NCBI GenBank assembly: GCA_963853835.1
Contig: OY970829.1
Span: 9,840,446 to 9,904,445, forward strand
Length of the DNA stretch: 64,000 nt
Source: Calendula officinalis
Lineage: Eukaryota > Streptophyta > Magnoliopsida > Asterales > Asteraceae
Reading direction: 5' to 3'
Shown here: piece after piece, positions 50,429-61,606 of the stretch
Numbering within the stretch: the stretch's first letter is position 1
Layout: each line of letters opens with the position of its first letter
The notes under the pieces: model-generated
Seen by the model: only the letters and a program-made list of their open reading frames with translations
The model's database searches: none
What the model was told of the DNA's origin: nothing
Made by a program: the position numbers and the translations under genes

Positions 50429-51138
50429 CGAGGATTTTTCGTTCTCTGCGCGTTGCTGCGGATTTAAATTACGTCAAGATTAAGGCTAAGCTTTTATCAG
50501 ATTAAGTTTTATTTAATGTAGTTATGAAGAAAAGAAAAGATATACAATCCACCACAACAATAGTATTATGAGTGGTTTCTTTAAACTTTAAAATTTGATT
50601 TAAAATATGTATTACTTTGTCATTTAGACTGTATTTGATTTATATCACTTGTTTTAACTTTGTTATTAAAGAAAGTTTATATGAATATTTGTTTTCTTAA
50701 TATATAATATGTATAAATTGAGACAAATCAATATCATATTTTTATCAACTATTTAGAAATTGGTTGTTATTATCAACTTTTAATATATAAAAGTTTTCGA
50801 ACATTACAAACATAAAAAAGTTTAGTCAAATTTTGTAATAGTGAAAAGTGAATAAAATTTAAATGAGGTTAAAAGTGTATATTAAAATTTAAAAACAATT
50901 ATTGGAAACTAAAGTGTAGGGGGTTATTTTATAACTTGAAGCAACATTAAAAATAAAAAAAAAGAAAGAGGGGAAAGTAAAAATCGAGCACTGGTATATC
51001 AAATGGTATGTCCTTATCTTGGCCAATAAACCGTTCGCACAAACTTGTTTTCTTCTTCTATTTTCAAATGAAAACAATTTTATTATCTTAATATGTTAAA
51101 AACTTTATGAACAGTAATATGCTTATGGCAATTGTATA
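50429..51138 (-). mobile_element. Helitron-like module 4 with tRNA-like segment
   Basis: 3' hairpin ccgcagcaacgcgcaga at 50445-50462 (then ctcgt). tRNA-like segment at about 50965-51048 (minus: tttattggccaagataagg, B-box-like gtgctcgattttt). 5'-type end with tatacaattgcc at about 51128-51138 and ttactgttcat nearby. It abuts modules 3 and 5. Confidence 0.5.
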
Positions 51139-51562
51139 TAAGTATAATATTTACCACGCTTCGCTGCGGGTTTATTAATGCAAAAATATAGATATATAAA
51201 AATAACTTTTTATTATTGAAAATCTATTAGATAATAAAATCAAAACCATTAAAACCTTGTTTACTATTTTCTGAAGAGTTGAACATTAATATTATAAGTA
51301 AGAAAAAAATATAGAAACGCAATGATATTTACAGCATAATAAATTAAAAAGATTAAATAAAGTTATTTTAAAAAAATTGAGAAAAGTAAGTTGCAAGGTT
51401 TGAACACTTGACCATAGCAAGCAAAATTGATGACTTACCACCTGCACTGGCTTACAATCTGTACCTTCTTTGCAAACAACTTATATATATCATAACAATG
51501 AAAAAGCTCCAACCAATAAGATTCATGTGAACAGTAACTTTGAACCACAATTGTATATATAG
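51139..51562 (-). mobile_element. Helitron-like module 5 with tRNA-like segment
   Basis: 3' hairpin cccgcagcgaagcgtgg at 51153-51170. tRNA-like segment at about 51385-51470 (minus: aggtggtaagtcatcaattt, B-box-like gtgttcaaacctt). 5'-type end ctatatatacaattgtgg at about 51545-51562 with agttactgttcac. The shortest and cleanest copy. Confidence 0.5.
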
Positions 51563-51688
51563 GGTATTAGTAATTTACCATGAAATGGCTACTTAGCCCA
51601 CATGAATATTCCCTCACAATGCAATGCTTCCAAAAAAACTCCCACTTTAAATATCCCGATAACACACCACAAAAACATTACAAACAAC

Positions 51689-52348
51689 TAGGGGTGTTCA
51701 AAACCGGGTACCCGGAAATCCGGGTACCCTAAAACCGGGTACCCGAAAATTCGGGTAGTAGATTTAGGTACCAGTATCAGTACCCGAATTTTCGGGTACC
51801 CGGTTTTCGGGTACCCGGATTTTCGGATACCCGGTTTTCGGGTACCCGATACCCGGAAATATAATTTCTTTGTCACAAAAATTACATAAATGGAAGTCGC
51901 ATTGTTTATATATTTAATTTATTTAAATCTTATTAATAAATTTGTTATTAAAAATTTACGTTATGATTTTCTTTAAAGAAAAAGCGTTACTAGAAATGAA
52001 TCTTACCAAATCTTTAAAGACATTCAATGATTCAAAACCATGATTAAACGACGGAGGTGAGAATTAGATGGTTTGTACGTGAGAATTGAGACAGGGTTTT
52101 AAATTTTAGACATTTGTCAAAATGAGTCAAACATATGCCCATATCTAATGATAATTAATGTCTACTAATAATATAAAAAAATATATAAAAATAAGTTGGA
52201 AAAATAAAATTCGGGTACCGGGTACCCAATTACCCGGTTTTTTAGAAAAACATTACCCGTCGGGTACCCGGATTTTCGGGTATCCGGATTTCGGATATCG
52301 GATATTTTTTCGGGTACCCGTTTTTTCGGTTATTTTTGAACACCCCTA
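51689..52348. mobile_element. hAT-type MITE with gggtaccc arrays
   Basis: Ends TAGGGGTGTTCAAAA and the inverse. Flanks caaacaac and ataacaac agree at 6 of 8 bases. Subterminal arrays of cgggtacccg on both sides, AT-rich centre. 660 bp, about 80 bp downstream of the ascorbate oxidase stop. Confidence 0.8.
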
Positions 52349-52430
52349 ATAACAACCCCTCAAATTAGGGAAGTTGATGTGTATATTGATTAAATATGTA
52401 ATAAACACTTGACTAATTAACCCCTCTTAA

Positions 52431-55400
52431 TTAGTTGTGGGTTTTACTCATTAACATCTTCCCTGTTAATCCACAAGAAAGAGCCTCATTAGGTATCTTC
52501 CCCACAAGATGAACACCTTCGGCGAAAACCACACCCATGCCCATATGTAAATGAGGCTCTATGTGACAATGAAAAGCCCATACACCCGGATTATCGGTCA
52601 CAAATCTTAACGCCGTCCACCCATACGGAAAAATTACCGCGGTGTTCCTCAATGGCGGGTTTTTCAAGTTCAATTTCTTTTCGTCTTTCTTTGAAAACTT
52701 ACCTTCTCCGTACCCCAACATCCAAAAGTCATGCCCGTGTAGGTGCCACGGGTGTATCTCACTCACATTCGCGTTTAGTGCATTCGCGTTTTGTAGTATC
52801 ACATCAATAGTGGTGTTAAATTTTAGCATATAGACCCCATTTCCATAAGTGGAATTGGGATTGGATGGGGGTCGCGTTATGTCATAGGTGCTAACGAATG
52901 AATCGGGCGGGCTTTTTTGGTCAAACGCGTTGCTAAACCCATGCTTGATTGATCCCAAGTAAGGAGTTGGTGGAAGGGTCAATGACACATTATTAATGGC
53001 CCATTTGGTATAACCATCGATGCGATTTTGGGTATTTAGTAAGACGATTCGACGATGGTAAGTGGTTGGTGGCTTTGGTGATCCCGAAAGGGAAAGAATT
53101 TTGTTAGAGAATGATTTGCTATGGGAATAGTTGTTCCAAATAGGGGTTTTTGGGGGAGCAAGTGTGGGAAGTTTCGAGGCAGTTGTGGATTGGTAGTGTA
53201 GTATTGCTAAACCTTGAGGGGTTTTCGGTTCTCGTCCTCTGACGCCAACCGAGATCCAATAGTTATCGGTTGGACGTTGGTCTGTACGAAATAAAACTGA
53301 GTAGGTTTCGCCGGAATATATGTCAAAGTCATTAACCGAAAATGGTTGAAGGTAGTTCCCATCAGCTTCCACCATCAACATTTTGTGGTTCTGTAAATAC
53401 ATAAAAGAAAAAAAATTTAGTTTATGTGTTTGATGTGTTCACGTAAATTAGGTGTTCTAAACACAAAAATAAAGGTGAAAATGATTTTGGTAATGATACC
53501 TTTTTTGTGGTTCATTATTAAAGCTCAATACACGATATGTATTTGTCAATCTTTTAATAAAGTTTACTTTATTCGATCATGAATATCACAATATATGTTT
53601 GGTTAATTATATAGAGGCAACTAGAGTAATCATCCAGCAAATAGACACAAATGAAGTAATTTTTACGCAACATATAATACTTCATACACTATAATTAAGT
53701 CTTGATCTTCTCCTATCTTTCGGTAAGAGTAGGTCCCTTATTGTAATCTAAATTGATTTAATATATCGTACAATTTACTATAACATTCGTATAATGCGGA
53801 TTGTAGTTTATGAAGTTATTACGTGATGTAGAAATTAGCACGATGACAAGAGTTAAAATGGGTTAGGTCTAGTTTAAATATTTATAATAATAAAATTTTA
53901 TAGTAACTAGATTTATTGAAGTAAAAAAAACAATAAACAAATGAGGCTTTCTTTTTTTAGAATAATCAGGTAGAGTGAGATTTTATCTCATATGTTCACT
54001 ACTTAATTGAAGTAACTCTGTGACCATTTCTGACTACCTCATAAACAAGTAATTGGTATATTTAGGTCATGGGTACATTTGAATATATGAATTTTTCTCC
54101 GTTTAAACTATTTGCAAAGTGCAATGGAGGTCATATTTGCCCCCAATGAAACTTTTCCGTAAAGCATAAGCACTTTTTTAATTATTAACAAACTTTGGTT
54201 AGAATATAGAAAAAGATAATGAAAGTTACTTTTCATTCTTTAGATATTGCTTTTAGGTAATTGAATAATTAGCTTGATATAAAATTAGAATAAGATGCGT
54301 AAAATACAAATTATCCCTTTTGTTTCCGATTCTCGTTAAAAGCAATCTCTTTTATTTTATTATTTTACCAAATGCAACAACTTCCTTTTACTTATTTTAA
54401 TTATAGAAAACCAACTATTTTTGTCGGATATTTCTCTAGGAGTAGTCTACCGAAACGGCGAATTCCCCTGCTACATCTCATTTTCTCATACGCATCTTAT
54501 AAAGAAATTAAGTATTGTTGTTTGTTGTTGTACAACCAATTACTGAAAACAACAAATTTAATTTTCTTTTATGGAAAAATAACAACTTACTTCTATTAAA
54601 TAGCTTAAAACAAAAAACGTTACAAGTAAATTATTAGTTTACATAAAATAACATCTAAAATGCAAATCTATATAATTAGTAAAAACAATTAAATTGTTTA
54701 TAGAAATTACTAACCCCAATGGCAATGTTGAGTGATGCTAAAGCAGTAGTGCTGGCCACTCTCAGCCTGTATGTCTTGTTTGGCTTCACATGTAGAATGT
54801 TTGGTGCGCATTGTTCGTTTCCCCTAAACTTGCACGCCGGGAGACCATCACTGCTATTATGCGCTGCTGCTAATGAGCAGTTGAATTGCCCTCTTCCATT
54901 TATTAGCAAACTCTAAATTACGCATCAATCATACATGTACATAAATTGTTGTTTTCATATGCATATAAAACTTATGTACATACTAGAGGTGACAATTTTA
55001 ATCAAATCTTAAAAACAAGCTAAATAAATAAGTAAAATTCTTCAATCAAATTAAAAATGTCAAGATTTTTAATGAGTATGTACCTGAGGCTCACCGATCC
55101 AACGCATAGGTTTGGAGGAAAGATCAACCTCTTGTTCATGAACACCTTTGTGCCACCAGTCACTTAACAACAAGTTAAATTCACCATCATATTGGAAAGG
55201 TTCTTTCTTCCCTTCCTCAACGTCTACTATCAATAAACCTGCTGACCTTTGCATCCCATAGTGTCCATGGTAAAAGTATGTACCCGCCTGCAGCCAACCA
55301 TTCAACATTTAATATAATGGCTTAAATCATACTCCACTAATCCATTCTATATTATCCCCACGCTAACTTTGGATAATTTAATTTGTACCATACAAATATA

Positions 55401-56497
55401 TGTATATATTTTTTAATCATTACAGTTGGAAATAAAATGATGATAGATGTGGCAGAACATAGTGGTCAACATGTTAGGTCACAATTAGGGATGATTGAGT
55501 TTAGATTTACAGGTAAGTGGGTAGAAACATTCAATATAACTCCGGCATGTTTATGTAAACGGTCACCCTGCCATACATACTTTCAATCTGAACACGACTC
55601 CTATTAGTCATTTAATTAAAAGAGTTAAACAAGTTAACAATTTAAATGAGACAACCAGGTCAAACAAGTCGACTTTTTTAAACGTGTGTGCAGAATTTAA
55701 TAAAGTATTTATTTTTCATATATATCTATAAACTGCTAAATTATAAATATTTTTATTTTTAAACATGTTTTAATAATTAATTGGTTGGCAGATCGACACA
55801 TATAAATTATCATCAACCCGAACCTAACCCGTTACTACAGTTGAGTTAACAAAAACTAACATGAAACTGCATATTTATTTTAATGTGAGAAATTGTCATC
55901 CCTAGTCACAATAACCCTGTTTGACTCATTTTCCATTCTTCGACATTTAATACGACTCTCATTAATAAGTTGTACGTTATATTAATAGATTAAGGTTGTC
56001 CCTTAAAACTTATAGATACATTATACATACCTTGTCAACCTTGAACCTGTAGACAAACGTTTCTCCTGGGTTTATGGCACATTGTGATATGGATGCAGTT
56101 CCATCTGCCCACGGCGTTCCAAGCTATTATTAAAGACAGGAAAAATTAAACAATAAATTGAAATCAATCTAACGACTTTGACGAAAATATGTATACATAC
56201 AAATGGGAAGGTACAAACGGTTCTAACCTGTCTAATTCCATGCCAGTGAATAACGACCCCTTCAGTATGGAGTTTGTTGGTAAGATGGACAACGACAGTG
56301 TCACCAGCCCGAGCCTTGATAGTCGGGCCAGGGAACTGACCGTTGATGCCCATCACCACGTTTTCTAAGCAATCAGGTGCACCGTACATGTACTCGACTT
56401 CCCATTTGAAATGTCTAGCTTTTGCACCCCAAGCTGATCTCACAAACACCCCAAAACAACACAAGTATACAAGTAAACATATGTGTGCAAGAGCCAT
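52431..56497 (-). CDS. L-ascorbate oxidase (multicopper oxidase)
   Basis: It oxidises ascorbate and reduces O2 to water in the apoplast, affecting wall redox state. Five phase-0 exons, 56228-56497, 56031-56123, 55084-55287, 54715-54912 and 52431-53390, encode 574 residues. The first 24 are a signal peptide (MALAHICLLVYLCCFGVFVR then SAWG, mature AKARHFKWEVEYM). All copper-ligand motifs are present: VIHWHG, YFYHGHYGMQRS, IHPWHLHGHDFW and FHCHIEPHLHMGMG (Cys-His bridge and axial Met). GTPWADGTASISQCAINPGE and SDWWHKGVHEQE separate ascorbate oxidase from laccases. Three residues (usually YGS) are missing in SAGL-LIVD. N-glycosylation sites occur (NNVS, NSTY, NANVS). The gene appears intact. Confidence 0.96.
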
Positions 56498-56536
56498 ATT
56501 CTTGTTATTACAAGTGATATGAATGAATCTATAAGG

Positions 56537-56544
56537 TATATATA
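56537..56544 (-). promoter_or_regulatory. TATA box of ascorbate oxidase gene
   Basis: TATATATA on the minus strand, 40 bp upstream of the ATG. This implies a leader of only about 10-15 nt if this box is used, so start-site choice should be checked. Confidence 0.5.
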
Positions 56545-57132
56545 GTGGGTGGTGGACACTTTTCAAGAGTAGAAATTGGTGATGTTGAAGTACTAATATT
56601 AATGCTTGAAGTACATGTTGTCAAAGTTGTCTTGTTCTGGCATTTGGAAATTTGTGCTCTGGAGAATGTAAATTATTCCACTTACCTGTTGCCAATTAGA
56701 TTAATTGGTTGATTTTTTCATTTTCACGCATGGCATCGAGCTATTGATTATTTAAGAATGCGGGCCACATTTTGTTAGAAACATTATGTATAAGAGCATA
56801 GGTATGCTTTATAACATTACATGGAACCCATCCCACTACAATTATCAATAGTGGTACGGTGATTCATGTCTGGCTTGGATTTGTGGGTTAGTAGGTTAGA
56901 AATATAACTTGAAATCGATGTTATTAACTAGTTAGATATATCAATTTTAATATGTTTATTTTTAACCTGAACACAATTCATATAATCCGTTTAATTAAAA
57001 ATGTAGTGATTTAAATAATTTAAAATATATAGTATAATTTTGAAATATACCCTATTTTTCAAATATATCTATAAGTTACTAATGTATAATTAAATAATTA
57101 ATTAGAAAAATGTTTTAACGATTAATCGGGTT

Positions 57133-57361
57133 AATCAGTTGGTGTAGATCAACTGGCCACCAAGGGAAACCTTAGGGGGTTTTCCTTCACAAGGTCTCGG
57201 GTTCGAGTCTTGCTGAATATTTATTTCTTAGGTGAATAGGTGCTGGGTTTATTCTCCGTAGGTAGAGGGTTCGAGGGAAGGCATACTGCCAGTTGTGGAT
57301 ATCATTGTCTAGGCTGGAATCATTAACTTACTAACTGGCCGTTAAAAAAGTAAAAAAAACA
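57133..57361 (+). mobile_element. Full-length tRNA-derived SINE with target duplication
   Basis: A 229-bp element with a tRNA-like head (aatcagttggtgtagatcaa ... B box gggttcgagtcttg at 57199-57212), a body with cgagggaaggcatactgcca, and an A-rich end (ggccgttaaaaaagtaaaaa). A 12-bp duplication attaatcgggtt lies on both sides (57121-57132 and 57362-57373). Truncated relatives lie at 15925, 21148 and 57826. Confidence 0.88.
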
Positions 57362-57825
57362 ATTAATCGGGTTGGTGGATCAACCTATTTACATTGTTAT
57401 TAACCCAAATGTAACCCCTTTATTAAATGGTTCAGTTGAGTTAACCCAAAATTGTCCTAAATTTTGTTTGCCTCAATACTAACATATTTATTTTCGCGTT
57501 GATCTCAGATCGAATGTTGAATCAGGTTAGGAATTACCACCCATAATTATCAAATATCAATGCGATATCAACTTTATAACTCTACCACCATTACAAGTTA
57601 CAACTAACCTAATACCCGTGCATAAAGATGTACATTCAGAATTATGCAATAACTGCATTTAATTTTCACGCAAGCGCTTTTCTAAACATCATCTAAGATA
57701 TACAATTATAAACTTGGAGCAATCTCTACAAAATATATACTTTTAATATTAATAATAATGATAATCAAACTTATACTAATTTATCATCAAAACATAAGAT
57801 ACAACATCAAAAATATTCTTTTAGT

Positions 57826-57925
57826 AAATTAGTGGTTCGAGTCTAGACAGTGACATCCACAAGAGGCAATATGTCCTCCCTCGAACCCTCCACCTATGGA
57901 GAATAAACCCCTGGTCAGAGCACCA
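57826..57925 (-). mobile_element. SINE 3' fragment
   Basis: The inverse of the SINE body: agtaaattagtggttcgagt, ctagacagtgacatcc, cctccctcgaaccctccacc and gagaataaacc. No head and no A tail. Confidence 0.65.
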
Positions 57926-58084
57926 AATACATAATACAACAAACCACCTTCACAAAAGTCCGATCACCAGAGCGACCAACCCATACGAAAGGTGGAAGGA
58001 GGATGCATCCTCTTTCGTCGCGTAATATTGGGAGAGGTCGTGACCATCGGTTGTGGTCGCCTCCGGTCATCCATTACGATTGGT

Positions 58085-58515
58085 CTAAGACTAAGCGTAA
58101 TGCATGACCGGAATGCCGGTCGCGACCGGCCACCTCACTCCCTCTGACGCGTCCCGCCCGTTACTGGCCTCCCTCCCCGACGCGTCTAATGAGCTTATCG
58201 GTCGAGTGGACGACCGATGGGCTTTGGTGGTCGTGTGTTGTTTTGGTTCTTTTACCCTCTTTCTACACTTCTAAATATTATATTTTATATATAATAAATA
58301 TTATATATATAATTTAATTTATATTTTATATATAATAAATATTATATATATATATATATATTAATAAAACTGAAATTAAAAAAAAAAATTGGTTGCCGAT
58401 TCGGTCACCCATTACGCCACTTTGGTCGCTGGTTGGTCATGTGTATGATCAGGAGAGAGAAAGCTGATGTGACGCAGAGGTGGCAGGGGTGACCAAAATT
58501 ACGGGTAGTCTAAGG
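58085..58515. mobile_element. MITE-like element, class uncertain
   Basis: Left 'taagactaagcgtaatgcatgac' and right 'gaccaaaattacgggtagtcta' are imperfect inverted repeats. The interior is rich in gaccgg / ggtcgc blocks, with a duplicated AT-rich 47-bp unit at about 58265-58370. Related sequence ('gcgaccaccatcggttgcc') occurs at 38237 and 40489. Target duplication not found. Confidence 0.4.
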
Positions 58516-59157
58516 TATCAAATAAATTTTGCCTCAAATGAAATACGCCGAGTGTTTTTTAAAGTTTAACATTTTGTGTGTTATATACTAATCTATAACA
58601 CGTGATAAACCAATGATCGATTACTTATAGAAATTTTCATAAACTTTTTCTTCTTTAAAAATATATTTATTCAATGAAAAGTCGTACTTTAAAAAATAAT
58701 AATAATTAAAGTATGTAGTTAAAAACAAACGCTAAGATCTTTAACGTACTTACAATTGTTACAAACAACTATGATTCTCTTGCTCTCAACCTATGAATAC
58801 ATTTAGCTACCCATTATTAAATTAGCGCTCAATATTTTTTTTGTTACCTTAAATCTAAGCGATTGACTGAGAGAAATATATAATTCACGTACCTTATAAC
58901 ATCCGCATATGTGAAGCCTTTTTAAAATTTTACCACCTGTAGCTATACTATAGATAGCATCATCCACAATATATAATTTAGCAATCCAGTAAATGAAGTG
59001 ATTCTAAATACTTGCATCTTTTACCAAACTTCAGATAATGCTTAATCACCTAGTTTTTGACAGTATAATAAAGCCAACTTTGTAAAACGTACTACATGTA
59101 AAGGCAAGGTCGTGAGGCGACCATGACCTTTGATCGCGACCAAACCTCCCTTACATA

Positions 59158-60191
59158 CACTACTACAGAATAGGTTTGTTGATGCGGTTAAAATGATTAA
59201 TTGGTGCGGTTAAAAGACCGCACTAATAAATATCGCACCATTAAATCATTACAACCGCACCATTAAATGATCGCATCAAAAAATATAAAACCGCACAATT
59301 AAATGATCGCACCAAAAAATCAGAACCGCACCATAAAAGGTATTTATATTTTTTATTAATTAATTATTAAATGTTAAATGTTTGTGAAATTTTGTACGGC
59401 GCAATATTTTGACTTAATTAGTAATTATTAAATATTTATTAATGATTAAATATTAAATATTTATGCAATAATTATTCAACTTAATTCCTAGTCATTTTGA
59501 ACGTCCAGACTACTTTTTAACTTTCCTAATCATTTTCCTAATTTTACACGTCTTGACATTTTTTGTTTAATTCAAATCTGCACAATAAAATTGTTTGAAC
59601 CGAGTTAAATTAATGGAAACAAACAAAAATTAGAGATGATAGAACAATTACCGAAGAAAAATTAAGAAAATTACTAACCTGAAACTTTTGAATGATGAAA
59701 GAAATGGAATATGAGTAAGATGATTAATGATGTTTGGGATATTTGAATATATATTGAAAAAAAATTGAGAGAATTACTCATATGAAACTTGTAAATAATG
59801 AAAGAAATAAAATATGAGTAAAATGATTAAGGATTGTGGAAGTATTTGAATATATATTCATGGGGATACGTGGTGTAAGCTGAATCAATTTTGACCATTG
59901 ATAAGTGATAATGAACAATGAACGACTAAGATCACATAATAGTGGTGCAGATTGATGACATGGCAAAAAGTGCTTTTTGGGTGCAAATGTGATTTATTAG
60001 TGCGATTTTTCTTAACCGCATTAACAAATAGATTAAATAGTGCGGTTTTTTCTTAACCGCATTAACAAATAGATTAAATAGTGCGGTTTTATATTTTTTT
60101 ATGCGAATTATCTTTTATGATGCGTTTATTTGTTACAACCGCACCAAATAAAAATAACCAACCGCATCAACAAACCTATTCTGTAGTAGTG
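59158..60191. mobile_element. CACTA (En/Spm) non-autonomous element
   Basis: Ends CACTACTACAGAATAGG and the inverse, with a 3-bp duplication ata (59155-59157 and 60192-60194). The inverted repeat extends over about 30 bp (gtttgttgatgcggtt). Subterminal repeats of aaccgcaccattaaatgatcgca type lie on the left and tgcggttttttcttaaccgc on the right. 1,034 bp, no transposase. Confidence 0.92.
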
Positions 60192-60194
60192 ATA

Positions 60195-61429
60195 GGTTTT
60201 GTTGGACGGGTCCCCATGCACATGTGGCAAGGGTTTGGTCTCCTGTACGTAACATACAATGGTCTTTTTGTACCCCATGCATGATAAGTAGTACATGTAT
60301 TAAAAATTTTAATTTTATGGTTTGGTTGTGGTTTAGTCACTTCCACGTGGGTTTGTTCGGAAGACAAAAAACGAATGTGACGCTGATGTGTCATCGGTAA
60401 CCAAACTGGATTTTATCTACCTTACAGATATTCTAAGCATTATGCAAATGTATTTATAGGCATAACCTTTTTTTTCCAATTAAAGGGGGTATTTAGGAAT
60501 TATTTCACAAATTGATCATTAATTGATTATGATTCAAGTTGCCACAATTGTTTCTACAAATATTTGTTTTATCATATTCATTATGCCTTGGTGCGAATTT
60601 ATGATTCTAAGTTGTTTTATCTCTTCAAGTAAGATACTTCAAAAAAAAAAAAAAATCAGCTTAAAGAAAACTGATCAAATAAGTCGAAAGTAGACTAAAG
60701 TTTATTCTTAATACATATAATATCCTGCATTGTCTTGCTCAAAGATTTGGATTACTATTATAATAATATTGTTTATGACATCATTACCCAATTCAGTTGA
60801 TTACCCTGAATTGCCTCCTACATACTATACTATCCAATATTAAAGCAAATACTTTTTTACCTTAAGCAATTGTTCACTTTGAGGTTGAATTGATGATGTG
60901 CTCCATTCCACAAGATCTATGTACGATGTCGAGTTAGGGACTGAGGACATGCTTATTGTAATGCTATTAACATATATATAACTAGCTTCTGGCGGACATG
61001 TTTCGAAATACATAATGCATAATAATGGCATTCACGTAAGAAATCATATAGTCAATTATTGCTGAAATGATAAATAAACGTTTTGTTATACATTAATAAC
61101 TCTTATTTTAGTTACGATCATAACATTTTCTGATCATACAATATTTGGATCATTAGATTTTTATATCATAATACTTTTGTTCATAATATATTTGAATCAT
61201 AACATTGTTTTTTCAAAATTTCAAGACTATACTCATTTTGTAGAGAATTTAACTCTAAGAATTTTAACATTTTTAGAATTTTTTGTTTATAAAGAAAAAA
61301 CAAAGTTATGATCGAAAAATAAAGTAGGAGGAAATACATAAATTACTATAATTAGAATAAAGAACTTAATTGACAATTATAACCCTGATTATAAAGGCTA
61401 GTGTTGAATGCTGTAATTATATTCCGATT
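60195..61429. other. Intergenic, nothing recognised
   Basis: AT-rich. Several 60-70-residue open frames, but none shows a family motif or codon pattern I can support. Confidence 0.4.
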
Positions 61430-61491
61430 ATAAGTTTGTGAGGTTCCATCTTAAAACCAATTTGTTTTAAGATGGAACCTCACAAACTTAT
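61430..61491. repeat. 28-bp-arm perfect palindrome next to a tRNA-Met-like primer site
   Basis: Arms 61430-61457 and 61464-61491 (ataagtttgtgaggttccat...) are separated by a 6-bp loop. Immediately after comes atggtatcggagcaaggtt, close to the initiator tRNA-Met primer-binding consensus tggtatcagagc. This is the usual appearance of a Copia LTR 3' end, here as a remnant. Confidence 0.7.
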
Positions 61492-61606
61492 ATGGTATCG
61501 GAGCAAGGTTCACCCGTAGTTGGTCAAAAGACCACACAGACCACACGTAACCCATAAAATATCCACGTGTTAGGCGCGGAAAAAAATGACGCCACACGTG
61601 AGGGGG

